Below are positions 9,465 through 20,744 of a stretch of 28,481 nt of DNA, piece after piece. Numbering within the stretch: position 1 is the stretch's first letter; each line of letters begins with the position of its first letter. The DNA is taken from positions 1 to 28,481 of the forward strand of contig NW_026970952.1 of assembly GCF_963678635.1 (NCBI RefSeq), given 5' to 3'. Both the position numbers and the translations under genes were made by a program. The DNA comes from Symsagittifera roscoffensis. Its lineage: Eukaryota; Xenacoelomorpha; Acoela; Convolutidae. Below the pieces are notes generated by a model that was given only the letters and a program-made list of their open reading frames with translations, was not told the DNA's origin and made no database searches.

Positions 9465-12400
9465 AAAATGGCTTGACTCTTTACCCTGCTCATTATCGCT
9501 TAGCACGGTTAAGTACAATTCTTTGGGAATGCTAGAGTTTTACCGAAGATGGTAACGCGGTGGCCTTTCAAACGAGCTTTCTTCGACTGAAGAAAAAAAT
9601 CTGATAAAATGGCTTGACTCTTTACCCTGCTCTTTATCGCTTAGCACGGTTGAGTACAATTCTTTGGGAATGCTTCAGAATTTTACCGAAAATGGTAACG
9701 CGGTGGCCCTTCAAACGAGCTTTCTTCGGCTGAAGAAAAAAATCGGATAAAATGGCTTGACTCTTTACCCTGCTCATTATCGCTTAGCACGGTTAAGTAC
9801 AATTCTTCGGGAATGCTAGAGTTTTACCGAAGATGGTAACGCGGTGGCCTTTCAAACGAGCTTTCTTCGGCTGAAGAAAAAAATCTGATAAAATTGCTTG
9901 ACTCTTTACCCTGCTCCTTATCGCTTAGCACGGTTAAGTACAATTCTTTGGGAATGCTTCAGAGTTTTACCGAAGATGGGAACGCGGTGGCCTTTCAAAC
10001 GAGCTTTCTTCGACTGAAGAAAAAAATCTGATAAAATGGCTTGACTCTTTACCCTGCTCTTTATCGCTTAGCACGGTTGAGTACAATTCTTTGGGAATGC
10101 TTCAGAGTTTTACCGAAGATGGTAACGCGGTGGCTTTTCAAACGAGCTTTCTTCGGCTGAAGAAAAAAAATGGATAAAATGGCTTGACTCTTTACCCTGC
10201 TCTTTATCGCTTAGCACGGTTGAGTACAATTCTTTGGGAATGCTTCAGAGTTTTACCGAAGATGGTAACGCGGTGGCCTTTCAAACGAGCTTTCTTCGGC
10301 AGAAGAAAAAATCGGATAAAATGGCTTGACTCTTTAACCTGCTCATTATCGCTTAGCACGGTTAAGTACAATTCTTTGGGAATGCTAGAGTTTTACCGAA
10401 GATGGTAACGCGGTGGCCTTTCAAACGAGCTTTCTTCGACTGAAGAAAAAAATCGGATAAAATGGCTTGACTCTTTACCCTGCTCATTATCGCTTAGCAC
10501 GGTTAAGTACAATTCTTTGGGAATGCTAGAGTTTTACCGAAGATGGTAACGCGGTGGCCTTTCAAACGAGCTTTCTTCGGCTGAAGAAAAAAATCTGATA
10601 AAATGGCTTGACTCTTTACCCTGCTCCTTATCGCTTAGCACGGTTAAGTACAATTCTTTGGGAATGCTTCAGAGTTTTACCGAAGATGGGAACGCGGTGG
10701 CCTTTCAAACGAGCTTTCTTCGACTGAAGAAAAAAATCTGATAAAATGGCTTGACTCTTTACCCTGCTCTTTATCGCTTAGCACGGTTGAGTACAATTCT
10801 TTGGGAATGCTTCAGAGTTTTACCGAAGATGGTAACGCGGTGGCTTTTCAAACGAGCTTTCTTCGGCTGAAGAAAAAAAATGGATAAAATGGCTTGACTC
10901 TTTACCCTGCTCTTTATCGCTTAGCACGGTTGAGTACAATTCTTTGGGAATGCTTCAGAGTTTTACCGAAGATGGTAACGCGGTGGCCTTTCAAACGAGC
11001 TTTCTTCGGCAGAAGAAAAAAATCGGATAAAATGGCTTGACTCTTTAACCTGCTCATTATCGCTTAGCACGGTTAAGTACAATTCTTTGGGAATGCTAGA
11101 GTTTTACCGAAGATGGTAACGCGGTGGCCTTTCAAACGAGCTTTCTTCGACTGAAGAAAAAAATCTGATAAAATGGCTTGACTCTTTACCCTGCTCTTTA
11201 TCGCTTAGCACGGTTGAGTACAATTCTTTGGGAATGCTTCAGAGTTTTACCGAAGATGGTAACGCGGTGGCCTTTCAAACGAGCTTTCTTCGGCTGAAGA
11301 AAAAAATCGGATAAAATGGCTTGACTCTTTACCTTGCTCATTATCGCTTAGCACGGTTAAGTACAATTCTTTGGGAATGCTAGAGTTTTACCGAAGATGG
11401 TAAGGCGGTGGCCTTTCAAACGAGCTTTCTTCGGCTGAAGAAAAAAATCTGATAAAATGGCTTGACTCTTTACCCTGCTCCTTATCGCTTAGCACGGTTA
11501 AGTACAATTCTTTGGGAATGCTAGAGTTTTACCGAAGATGGTAACGCGGTGGCCTTTCAAACGAGCTTTCTTCGGCTGAAGAAAAAAATCTGATAAAATG
11601 GCTTGACTCTTTACCCTGCTCCTTATCGCTTAGCACGGTTAAGTACAATTCTTTGGGAATGCTTCAGAGTTTTACCGAAGATGGGAACGCGGTGGCCTTT
11701 CAAACGAGCTTTCTTCGACTGAAGAAAAAAATCTGATAAAATGGCTTGACTCTTTACCCTGCTCTTTATCGCTTAGCACGGTTGAGTACAATTCTTTGGG
11801 AATGCTTCAGAGTTTTACCGAAGATGGTAACGCGGTGGCTTTTCAAACGAGCTTTCTTCGGCTGAAGAAAAAAAATGGATAAAATGGCTTGACTCTTTAC
11901 CCTGCTCTTTATCGCTTAGCACGGTTGAGTACAATTCTTTGGGAATGCTTCAGAGTTTTACCGAAGATGGTAACGCGGTGGCCTTTCAAACGAGCTTTCT
12001 TCGGCAGAAGAAAAAAATCGGATAAAATGGCTTGACTCTTTAACCTGCTCATTATCGCTTAGCACGGTTAAGTACAATTCTTTGGGAATGCTAGAGTTTT
12101 ACCGAAGATGGTAACGCGGTGGCCTTTCAAACGAGCTTTCTTCGACTGAAGAAAAAAATCTGATAAAATGGCTTGACTCTTTACCCTGCTCTTTATCGCT
12201 TAGCACGGTTGAGTACAATTCTTTGGGAATGCTTCAGAGTTTTACCGAAGATGGTAACGCGGTGGCCTTTCAAACGAGCTTTCTTCGGCTGAAGAAAAAA
12301 ATCGGATAAAATGGCTTGACTCTTTACCTTGCTCATTATCGCTTAGCACGGTTAAGTACAATTCTTTGGGAATGCTAGAGTTTTACCGAAGATGGTAAGG

Positions 12401-13875
12401 CGGTGGCCTTTCAAACGAGCTTTCTTCGGCTGAAGAAAAAAATCTGATAAAATGGCTTGACTCTTTACCCTGCTCCTTATCGCTTAGCACGGTTAAGTAC
12501 AATTCTTTGGGAATGCTTCAGAGTTTTTCCGAAGATGGGAACGCGGTGGCCTTTCAAACGAGCTTTCTTCGACTGAAGAAAAAAATCTGATAAAATGGCT
12601 TGACTCTTTACCCTGCTCTTTATCGCTTAGCACGGTTGAGTACAATTCTTTGGGAATGCTTCAGAGTTTTACCGAAGATGGTAACGCGGTGGCTTTTCAA
12701 ACGAGCTTTCTTCGGCTGAAGAAAAAAATCGGATAAAATGGCTTGACTCTTTACCCTGCTCTTTATCGCTTAGCACGGTTGAGTATAATTCTTTGGGAAT
12801 GCTTCAGATCTTTACCGAAGATGGTAACGCGGTGGCCTTTCAAACGAGCTTTCTTCGGCTGAAGAAAAAAATCGGATAAAATGGCTTGACTCTTTACCCT
12901 GCTCATTATCGCTTAGCACGGTTAAGTACAATTCTTTGGGAATGCTAGAGTTTTACCGAAGATGGTAACGCGGTGGCCTTTCAAACGAGCTTTCTTCGAC
13001 TGAAGAAAAAAATCTGATAAAAGGGCTTGACTCTCTACGCTGCTCATTATCGCTTAGCACGGTTAAGTACAATTCTTTGGGAATGCTTCAGAGTTTTACC
13101 GAAGATGGTAACGCGGTGGCCTTTCAAACGAGCTTTCTTCGACTGAAAAAAAAAATCTGATAAAATGGCTTGACTCTCTACCCTGCTCATTATCGCTTAG
13201 CACGGTAAAGTACAATTCTTTGGGAATGCTTCAGAGTTTTACCGAAGATGGGATTGCGGTGGCCTTTCAAACGAGCTTTCTTCGACTGACGAAAAAAATC
13301 TGATAAAATGGCTTGACTCTTTACCCTGCTCACTATCGCTTAGCACGGTTAAGTACAATTCTTTGGGAATGCTTCAGAGTTTTACCGAAGATGGTAACGC
13401 GGTGGCCTTTCAAACGAGCTTTCTTCGACTGAAGAAAAAAATCTGATAAAATGGCTTGACTCTTTACCCTGCTCACTATCGCTTAGCACGGTTAAGTACA
13501 ATTCTTTGGGAATGCTTCAGAGTTTTACCGAAGATGGTAACGCGGTGGCCTTTCAAACGAGCTTTTTCGACTGAAGAAAAAAATCTGATAAAATGGCTTG
13601 ACTCTCTACCCTGCTCATTATCGCTTAGCACGGTAAAGTACAATTCTTTGGGAATGCTTCAGAGTTTCACCGAAGATGGGATTGCGGTGGCCTTTCAAAC
13701 GAGCTTTCTTCGACTGACGAAAAAAATTTGATAAAATGGCTTGACTCTTTACCCTGCTCTTTATCGCTTAGCACGGTTAAGTACAATTCTTTGGGAATGC
13801 TTCAGAGTTTTACCGAAGATGGTAACGCGGTGGCCTTTCAAACGAGCTTTCTTCGACTGAAGAAAAAATTCTGAT
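9465..13875 (+). repeat. Large satellite block, copy 2 (31 monomers, with an internal 7-monomer insertion)
   Basis: This block repeats 5906-9322 in order. The early part is offset by 3559 bp (25 monomers) and the later part by 4554 bp (32 monomers). The extra seven monomers are 11454-12448, a 995-bp tandem duplication of 10459-11453. The rare markers GAGTATAATTC, CAGATCTTTACC, AAAAGGGCTTG and GAGCTTTTTCG recur at 12735, 12735, 13019 and 13448 monomers. A one-off AAAATTGCTTG at 9890 is private to this copy. Confidence 0.9.
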
Positions 13876-14161
13876 AAAATGGCTTGACTCTCTACCCTGC
13901 TCATTATCGCTTAGCACGGTAAAGTACAATTCTTTGGGAATGCTTCAGAGTTTCACCGAAGATGGGATTGCGGTGGCCTTTCAAACGAGCTTTCTTCGAC
14001 TGACGAAAAAAATTTGATAAAATGGCTTGACTCTTTACCCTGCTCTTTATCGCTTAGCACGGTTAAGTACAATTCTTTGGGAATGCTTCAGAGTTTTACC
14101 GAAGATGGGAACGCGGTTGCTTTTCAAACGCGCTTTCTTCGACTGATGAAAAAAATCTGAT

Positions 14162-15445
14162 AAAAAGGCTTGACTCTTTACCCTGCTCTTTATCGCATAG
14201 CACGGTTAAGTACAACTCTTTGGGAATGCTTCAAATTTTACCGAAGATGGGAACGCGGTTGCTTTTCAAACGCGCTTTCTTCGACTGATGAAAAAAATCT
14301 GATAAAAAGGCTTGACTCTTTACCCTGCTCACTATCGCTTAGCATGGTTAAGTACAATTCTTTGGGAATGCTTCAGAGTTTTACCGAAGATGGTAACGCG
14401 GTGGCCTTTCAAACGAGCTTTCTTCGACTGAAGAAAAAAATCTGATAAAATGGCTTGACTCTTTACCCTGCTCATTATCGCTTAGCACGGTTAAGTACAA
14501 TTCTTTGGGAATGCTTCAGAGTTTTACCGAAGATGGGAACGCGGTGGCCTTTAAAACGAGCTTTCTTCGACTGAAGAAAAAAATCTGATAAATGGCTTGA
14601 CTCTTTACCCTACTCACTATCGCTTAGCACGGTTAAGTACAATTCTTTGGGAATGCTTCAGAGTTTTACCGAAGATGGGATTGCGGTGGCCTTTCAAACG
14701 ATCTTTCTTCGACTGACGAAAAAAATTTGATAAAATGGCTTGACTCTTTACCCTGCTCTTTATCGCTTAGCACGGTTAAGTACAATTCTTTGGGAATGCT
14801 TCAGAGTTTTACCGAAGATGGTAACGCGGTGGCCTTTCAAATGAGCTTTCTTCGTCTGAAGAAAAAAATCTGATAAAATGGCTTGACTCTTTACCCTGCT
14901 CTTTATCGCATAGCACGGTTAAGTACAACTCTTTGGGAATGCTTCAAATTTTACCGAAGATGGGAACGCGGTTGCTTTTCAAACGCGCTTTCTTCGACTG
15001 ATGAAAAAAATCTGATAAAAAGGCTTGACTCTTTACCCTGCTCACTATCGCTTAGCATGGTTAAGTACAATTCTTTGGGAATGCTTCAGAGTTTTACCGA
15101 AGATGGTAACGCGGTGGCCTTTCAAACGAGCTTTCTTCGACTGAAGAAAAAAAATCTGATAAAATGGCTTGACTCTTTACCCTGCTCATTATCGCTTAGC
15201 ACGGTTAAGTAAAATTCTTTGGGAATGCTTCAGAGTTTTACCGAAGATGGGAACGCGGTGGCCTTTAAAACGAGCTTTCTTCGACTGAAGAAAAAAATCT
15301 GATAAATGGCTTGACTCTTTACCCTACTCACTATCGCTTAGCACGGTTAAGTACAATTCTTTGGGAATGCTTCAGAGTTTTACCGAAGATGGGAACGCGG
15401 TGGCCTTTCAAACGAGCTTTCTTCGACTGAAGAAAAAAATCTGAT
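14162..15445 (+). repeat. 5-monomer local duplication in the right satellite
   Basis: Monomers starting at 14162, 14304, 14447 and 14590 recur at 14875, 15017, 15161 and 15304, an offset of 713 bp (five monomers). Shared oddities are TATCGCATAGC with CAACTCTTTGGG and CAAATTTTACC, AGCATGGTTAAG, CCTTTAAAACG, and CCCTACTCAC with a missing A in the phase-zero run. The duplication is independent of the left blocks. Confidence 0.85.
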
Positions 15446-16303
15446 AAAATGGCTTGACTCTTTACCCTGCTCATTATCGTTTAGCACGGTTGAGTACAAT
15501 TCTTTGGGAATGCTTCAGAGTTTTACCGAAGATGGTAACGCGGTGGCCTTTCAAACGAGCTTTCTTCGACTGAAGAAAAAAATTTGATAAAATGGCTTGA
15601 CTCTTTACCCTGGTCACTATCGCTTAGCACGGTTGAGTACAATTCTTTGGGAATGCTTCAGAGTTTTACCGAAGATGGTAACGCGGTGGCCTTTCAAACG
15701 AGCTTTCTTCGACTGAAGAAAAAAATTTGATAAAATGGCTTGACTCTTTACCCTGGTCACTATCGCTTAGCACGGTTAAGTACAATTCTTTGGGAATGCT
15801 TCAGAGTTTTACCGAAGATGGGAACGCGGTGGCCTTTCAAACGAGCTTTCTTCGACTGAAGAAAAAAATCTGATAAAATGGCTTGACTCTTTACCCTGCT
15901 CCTTATCGCTTAGCACGGTTAAGTACAATTCTTTGGGAATGCTTCAGAGTTTTACCGAAGATGGGAACGCGGTGGCTTTTCAAACGAGCTTTCTTCGACT
16001 GAAGAAAAAAATCTGATAAAATGGCTTGACTCTTTACCCTGCTCATTATCGTTTAGCACGGTTGAGTACAATTCTTTGGGAATGCTTCAGAGTTTTACCG
16101 AAGATGGTAACGCGGTGGCCTTTCAAACGAGCTTTCTTCGACTGAAGAAAAAAATTTGATAAAATGGCTTGACTCTTTACCCTGGTCACTATCGCTTAGC
16201 ACGGTTAAGTACAATTCTTTGGTAATGCTTCAGAGTTTTACCGAAGATGGGAACGCGGTGGCCTTTCAAACGAGCTTTCTTCGACTGAAGAAAAAAATCT
16301 GAT
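15446..16303 (+). repeat. 4-monomer local duplication in the right satellite
   Basis: The monomer at 15446 (TATCGTTTAGC with TTGAG) recurs at 16018, 572 bp or four monomers later. It is followed in both places by monomers with the rare CCTGGTCACTATCG variant (15589 and 15732, then 16161). The pattern fits local slippage or unequal exchange. Confidence 0.75.
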
Positions 16304-17687
16304 GAAATGGCTTGACTCTTTACCCTGCTCCTTATCGCTTAGCACGGTTAAGTACAATTCTTTGGGAATGCTTCAGAGTTTTACCGAAGATGGGAACGCG
16401 GTGGCCTTTCAAACGAGCTTTCTTCGACTGAAGAAAAAAATCTGATAAAATGGCGTGACTCTTTACCCTGCTCTTTATCGCTTAGCACGGTTGAGTACAA
16501 TTCTTTGGTAATGCTTCAGAGTTTTACCGAAGATGGTAACGCGGTGGCCTTTCAAACGAGCTTTCTTCGGCTGAAGAAAAAAATCGGATAAAATGGCTTG
16601 ACTCTTTACCCTGCTCATTATCGCTTAGCACGGTTAAGTACAATTCTTTGGTAAAGCTAGAGTTTTACCGAAGATGGTAACGCGGTGGCCTTTCAAACGA
16701 GCTTTCTTCGACTGAAGAAAAAAATCTGATAAAATGGCTTGACTCTTTACCCTGCTCATTATCGCTTAGCACTGTTAAGTACAATTCTTTGGGAATGCTT
16801 CAGAGTTTTACCGAAGATGGTAACGCGGTGGCCTTTGAAACGAGCTTTCTTCGACTGAAGAAAAAAATCTGATAAAATGGCTTGACTCTCTACCCTGCTC
16901 ATTATCGCTTAGCACGGTTAAGTACAATTCTTTGGGAATGCTTCAGAGTTTTACCGAAGATGGTAACGCGGTGGCCTTTCAAACGAGCTTTCTTCGACTG
17001 AAGAAAAAAATCTGATAAAATGGCTTGACTCTCTACCCTGCTCATTATCGCTTAGCACGGTTAAGTACAATTCTTTGGGAATGCTTCAGAGTTTTACCGA
17101 AGGTGGTATCGCGGTGGCCTTTCAAACGAGCTTTCTTCGACTGAAGAAAAAAATCTGATAAAATGGCTTGACTCTCTACCCTGCTCATGATCGCTTAGCA
17201 CGGTTAAGTACAAATCTTTGGGAATGCTTCAGAGTTTTACCGAAGATGGTTACGCGGTGGCCTTTCAAACGAGCTTTCTTCGACTGAAGAAAAAAATCTG
17301 ATAAAATGGCTTGACTCTTTACCCTGCTCACTATCGCTTAGCACGGTTAAGTACAATTCTTTGGGAATGCTAGAGTTTTACCGAAGATGGTAACGCGGTG
17401 GCCTTTCAAACGAGCTTTCTTGGACTGAAGAAAAAAATCTGATAAAATGGCTTGACTCTTTACCCTGCTCATTATCGCTTAGCACGGTTAAGTACAATTC
17501 TTTGGGAAAGCTTCAGAGTTTTACCGAAGATGGGAACGCGGTGGCCTTTCAAATGAGCTTTCCTCGACTGAAGAAAAAAATCTGATAAAATGGCTTGACT
17601 CTTTAGCCTGCTCACTATCGCTTAGCACGGTTAAGTACAATTCTTTGAGAATGCTTCAGAGTTTTACCGAAGATGATAACGCGGTGG

Positions 17688-18551
17688 TGTTTTGTCTTTG
17701 TTTTTGAAGAAAACAGTTTTATGTAACGAAAGAAAAAAATCAAACTGTGATTGGAAATAGTTCTTTTTGATGACTAATGGTTTCTTATAAACGATAAAGC
17801 TTATAAAATCCAAGTCTCGCTACATACAACTCTTTACCTTCCTCGTTAAATTTGTAAATCTAAGGCTACAGAAGGGCTACAGGAGGTTCAGAAATTCAAA
17901 TGTGATCTACAACTAAAAGCAATCAGTAAATTTAGACGCCAAGCATAATTTCTTGAGAACTGGAACAAAAATACCGAAAGAGGGCACAAAAAAGATAGAG
18001 CAGTGCGTCATCAAAAAATCTAGTCTCAAAAGCGCGTTGACTTTCATCATTTACCAGTTTTCTCCCATATAGAAACGTCAATTTGTGGTTTCATTGCAAC
18101 AAAGTCGTCCAGACTGTAATGAGTGGGTTCAATTTAATTTTACTTGTGTGGTGCTATAAAAGGGATGAGAAAATTTAGTGGTACGACGTATCTAACTGTT
18201 TTGTTATGCGTTATGTTTTAGTAGCTGTGAACAATTTTGATTTTTTTCAGACTCAGCTTAGTCTTGCTGTAAAAATTGAGCATCTGTATTCCTTTTCGAC
18301 CACTGTTTTGTTTTCCTATCTAATATCAATATTTGCGAGGTCAGTATCACTAAAAACCTATCTGATCAGTTGGTGCTTTTGACTGTAAAGCTTAAATATA
18401 AAATACATTCTTTCACAGTTTTTGAGCATCTGAAAAGATTTTTGTTCCGACTTTTGATACGAAAGTAACGGAATATTTGTGCTCGGGGTGGGTTTTTTGT
18501 TTCCTTCAGACGAAATTCGACTTTTTAACAAGCCTTTTTTTCTGCTATAAG
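17688..18551. other. AT-rich flank between satellite and PLE cluster
   Basis: No gene, RNA or known repeat recognised. Short open frames here are AT-driven and have no recognisable motif. A TATA-like site at 18155 and a polypyrimidine-AG string near 18240-18250 are the only regulatory-looking features, and neither is tied to an exon I can identify. Confidence 0.4.
18155..18164 (+). promoter_or_regulatory. TATA-box-like element
   Basis: TATAAAAGGG is a good match to an RNA polymerase II TATA box, lying in otherwise featureless AT-rich DNA. No downstream coding exon could be recognised, so it may be chance. Confidence 0.2.
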
Positions 18552-19734
18552 CATATAAAGTACAAAAGGATAGGTTTCGCTCCTTGTAACAAATCAATTA
18601 TCGCAAATAAGCTTCTTTCAACCAATTTGGAACGATCTCTAAGACGGAATAACTTTTCGCTTACTCGCTAATAGCGCGAAAAAGATCGCGCGTTAATTTT
18701 CCCAAATTGGCCAAAATGGCAAACTTTAAACCCCCGTAACATTACAAAAAAAATCGCAGGTGAAATCTTTTTTCAAATTTGAGCTCAAGACAACAATACC
18801 TTTCGAATGGTATAAAAAAATTCTGCAAAAATGGTTAGACGAAATTTGTCTGAAAAAAACCACCTCGAACACAAATATTTTTTAACTTTTTTATAAAATG
18901 TTGGAACAATAATGCCTTATAACAATTATTTTAAACCTAAAGCTAAGAAAAAAAACAAATTGACTTAACCACCCCCACCCCCTTGTCAGAAAAGGTGGAG
19001 AACATTGTTATAAGTAGATTTAGTTAGTGAAATTTTCTACCAACCAGAATGCAGCAAATTTAGTATTCTCAATACGAAGAACTTGATCTTTTCTCCAACA
19101 AGACCAAATTTTCGACGAAAACTGCATGAAAAAATTTTAACTATCTTGTCTTCGATAAAAACTCAGTGAAATACCTGAAAGTAAGAGCACTCAGATCCTT
19201 GTGCACATTGGGCTATTGCTCGAACAGAACGCAGTTGATTATTGGAAGAAAGCTTGTCTTTGTTTGACAAAAGACAATCAAAAAAATGTTTTAGTAAAAA
19301 ATTGGGTAAGACAGGGTCCAGAAATCCCATCATTTTGTTGTTCCGAAACGCACAAAAAATTGTAACATTAGTAATCAGTTTAAATCTCCACTGTGTATTC
19401 TGGGGTTCTTGGATCCATTGCTCCACGATATCAACCTTTTCATCTTTTCCCTGGGTTGTAGTCAAATCTGCTCTTGTACAGGTAAATGCAACTTTTCAAA
19501 AATAAAATTTTATCCGACCACGCAAACATCGCTGAAACAGTCTGGTAACGCAGGACTTGCCAGAAACAGCAGGAATCAGATCGGAATGAGAATGCTGTTA
19601 AAACTACTCTAAGGTATAAGAATGACACAGTTAGGGCTGTGAGGGGCAATCCTGGGGTAGTCCTCGAGGATGGTAATAGTTGCATCCAAGTTGCATCCAA
19701 GTTTTTTATAAGAAGAATTTGATGATAGTAACAG
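18552..19734 (+). repeat. Defective PLE family, copy A: head region of unknown function
   Basis: This stretch is repeated at 22529-23734 in the same orientation, starting at CATATAAAGTACAAAAGG in both. It carries an imperfect hairpin near its start, a C-rich tract (18968-18983), and a run near 19510-19680 that is partly open in one plus frame (ending in RAVRGNPGVVLEDGN), whose family I do not recognise. Since both copies join directly to PLE RT-thumb sequence, I treat it as the 5' part of the same element. A function cannot be assigned. Open frames around 19163-19505 on both strands look incidental: copies A and B differ there by indels of 4 and 2 bases. Confidence 0.65.
18622..18710. repeat. 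Imperfect nested hairpin at the head of copy A
   Basis: Outer arms CCAATTTGG (18622-18630) and CCAAATTGG (18702-18710) enclose inner arms TTTTCGC (18654-18660) and GCGAAAA (18676-18682). The same arrangement is kept in copy B near 22600-22690. It could be a structured transcript leader, but no function is shown. Confidence 0.45.
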
Positions 19735-19990
19735 TAACTTGCCCTTTTTTAAATGTTAATGTGGACTCACGAAAACAGTTTACACGTCTTGACAGATACC
19801 GGTACCAATTTTAAACTTAGAGGCTGCGCACCTTTGCACTTCAAAACCGACAAAATCGACAGTACACTTTGACAGGGCATTTGAGAAAATTGTATTGAAA
19901 ATCAATAACTGGAAAATTGATTGGAAAGGGAAGTGTTTGAAACTCTTGAGGGAGAGACAATTGAGGGAAAGACAAATATAGAGTTTACGG
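19735..19990 (+). pseudogene. PLE reverse transcriptase thumb remnant, copy A
   Basis: In shifted plus frames the DNA encodes NLPF, then NVNVDSRKQF, then DTGTNFKLRGCAPLHFK, then AFEKIVLKINNWKIDW. This succession matches the region just after the YxDD palm of Penelope-like RTs, where a (T)DTGT-x2-(N)F-x-LR-x-CAPL motif and a Phe-(Asp/Glu)-Lys-Ala helix occur. The palm and fingers of the RT, including YxDD, are missing: upstream sequence goes straight into the element head. A TGA at 19870-19872 interrupts the frame, and at least two frameshifts are needed. The same TGA is present in copy B. It is not functional. Confidence 0.72.
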
Positions 19991-20012
19991 TATCAAAACA
20001 GAAGAATGAGAA

Positions 20013-20492
20013 ATGGTTGAAAGGCTCAAGCCCCTTTTTACAATGCGATATCCAGGTAATCTATTGCAGCTGTTGGCTGCAAAGCTGCGGCAAACATCCA
20101 GTACACAATTAATGTTTACAAAAAGAACGTTAAAAATATGCTTGACCTCCCTCAAAGTTTCTTTGGTATGTGAAATGAGATTGAATATTTTTTATAAGCT
20201 TAGATGTAGTGGATGTAACTCCACCTATTTTGGCCAGACAATGCAACATTTAGCCACGAGGGTTGACGAACAGCGCAGAGAGGCATTTCAATAAGAAAAA
20301 CAATTGCTAAAATCCAATAATGAGGTAGGCAGAACTGTTATGCTCTCTAGAACTGTTAAATCGGAGAGTATAGACCAAACAGGCAACACTCATAAGCTAC
20401 TCACACTAGAGGCTTTGCATATATGGAAACAAAAGCCAAAAATCAACACGCGGGATGAATTTAGGAGCCGCGAACTAACGCTAAAAATGTAG
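20013..20492 (+). pseudogene. PLE linker and GIY-YIG endonuclease domain, copy A
   Basis: PLE endonucleases nick target DNA for target-primed reverse transcription. One plus frame runs from 20013 to a TAG at 20490-20492 with a single in-frame TAA at 20292-20294. Linker motifs come first: PLFTMRYPGN, LAAKL, and FTKRTLKICLTSLK. The endonuclease follows: an FYKLRC segment (the GIY strand), CSGCNS with a Cys-x2-Cys zinc knuckle, TYFGQT (the YIG strand), LATRV with the catalytic Arg, then EQ where the family normally has Glu-His. The C-terminus reads LLTLEALHIWKQKPKINTR and DEFRSRELTLKM, the usual PLE tail. The ATG at 20013 is only the first in frame after a stop, not a true start. The internal TAA is shared with the inverted segment of copy B. 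Confidence 0.82.
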
Positions 20493-20744
20493 TCCATGTA
20501 CAACATGGCTGAAATTCAAAAAACTGACAAGTCAGTACCAAAAATAGTCACGAAAAGAAATGTTATTACAATTAAACAACAAAAAACTAAAAATAAATCT
20601 CAGGAATTGGGAGTAAAATGTTATTAGTGATTATGTAAAATATTATGTAACTAGCAGTGCTTAATTTTGAATGGTCAGAAATATTTAGAGCCTTTTTGAG
20701 ACATGTTTGCCTTTTTTCCAAGATCAATTTTTTATTGTGTATAT

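Larger units (their letters stand above)
1877..17687 (+). repeat. Satellite DNA array, about 111 monomers of 141-144 bp with higher-order structure
   Basis: A single tandem array of about 15.8 kb. Taking AAAATGGCTTGACTC as phase zero, full monomers start at 1919 and recur to 17587, giving 110 intervals averaging 142.4 bp. A standard monomer is 143 bp. A common short form is 141 bp because GCTTCAGAG becomes GCTAGAG. Diagnostic variants include CTCATTATCG, CTTTATCG, CCTTATCG and CACTATCG near offset 25-34, TTAAG/TTGAG/TAAAG near offset 45, and CGACTG/CGGCTG near offset 122. A 42-bp partial unit (1877-1918) and a 101-bp partial (17587-17687) close the ends and sum to one 143-bp unit. The monomer length is not a multiple of three and short open frames inside it are not conserved, so it is non-coding. 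It is less AT-rich than the flanks. Monomer length near nucleosome-core size is usual for satellites; a centromeric role cannot be judged from sequence. Confidence 0.97.

Noticed and set aside
1877-17687. CRISPR-like array
   Set aside because: The repeats are contiguous 141-144-bp units without unique spacers, in a eukaryotic context.
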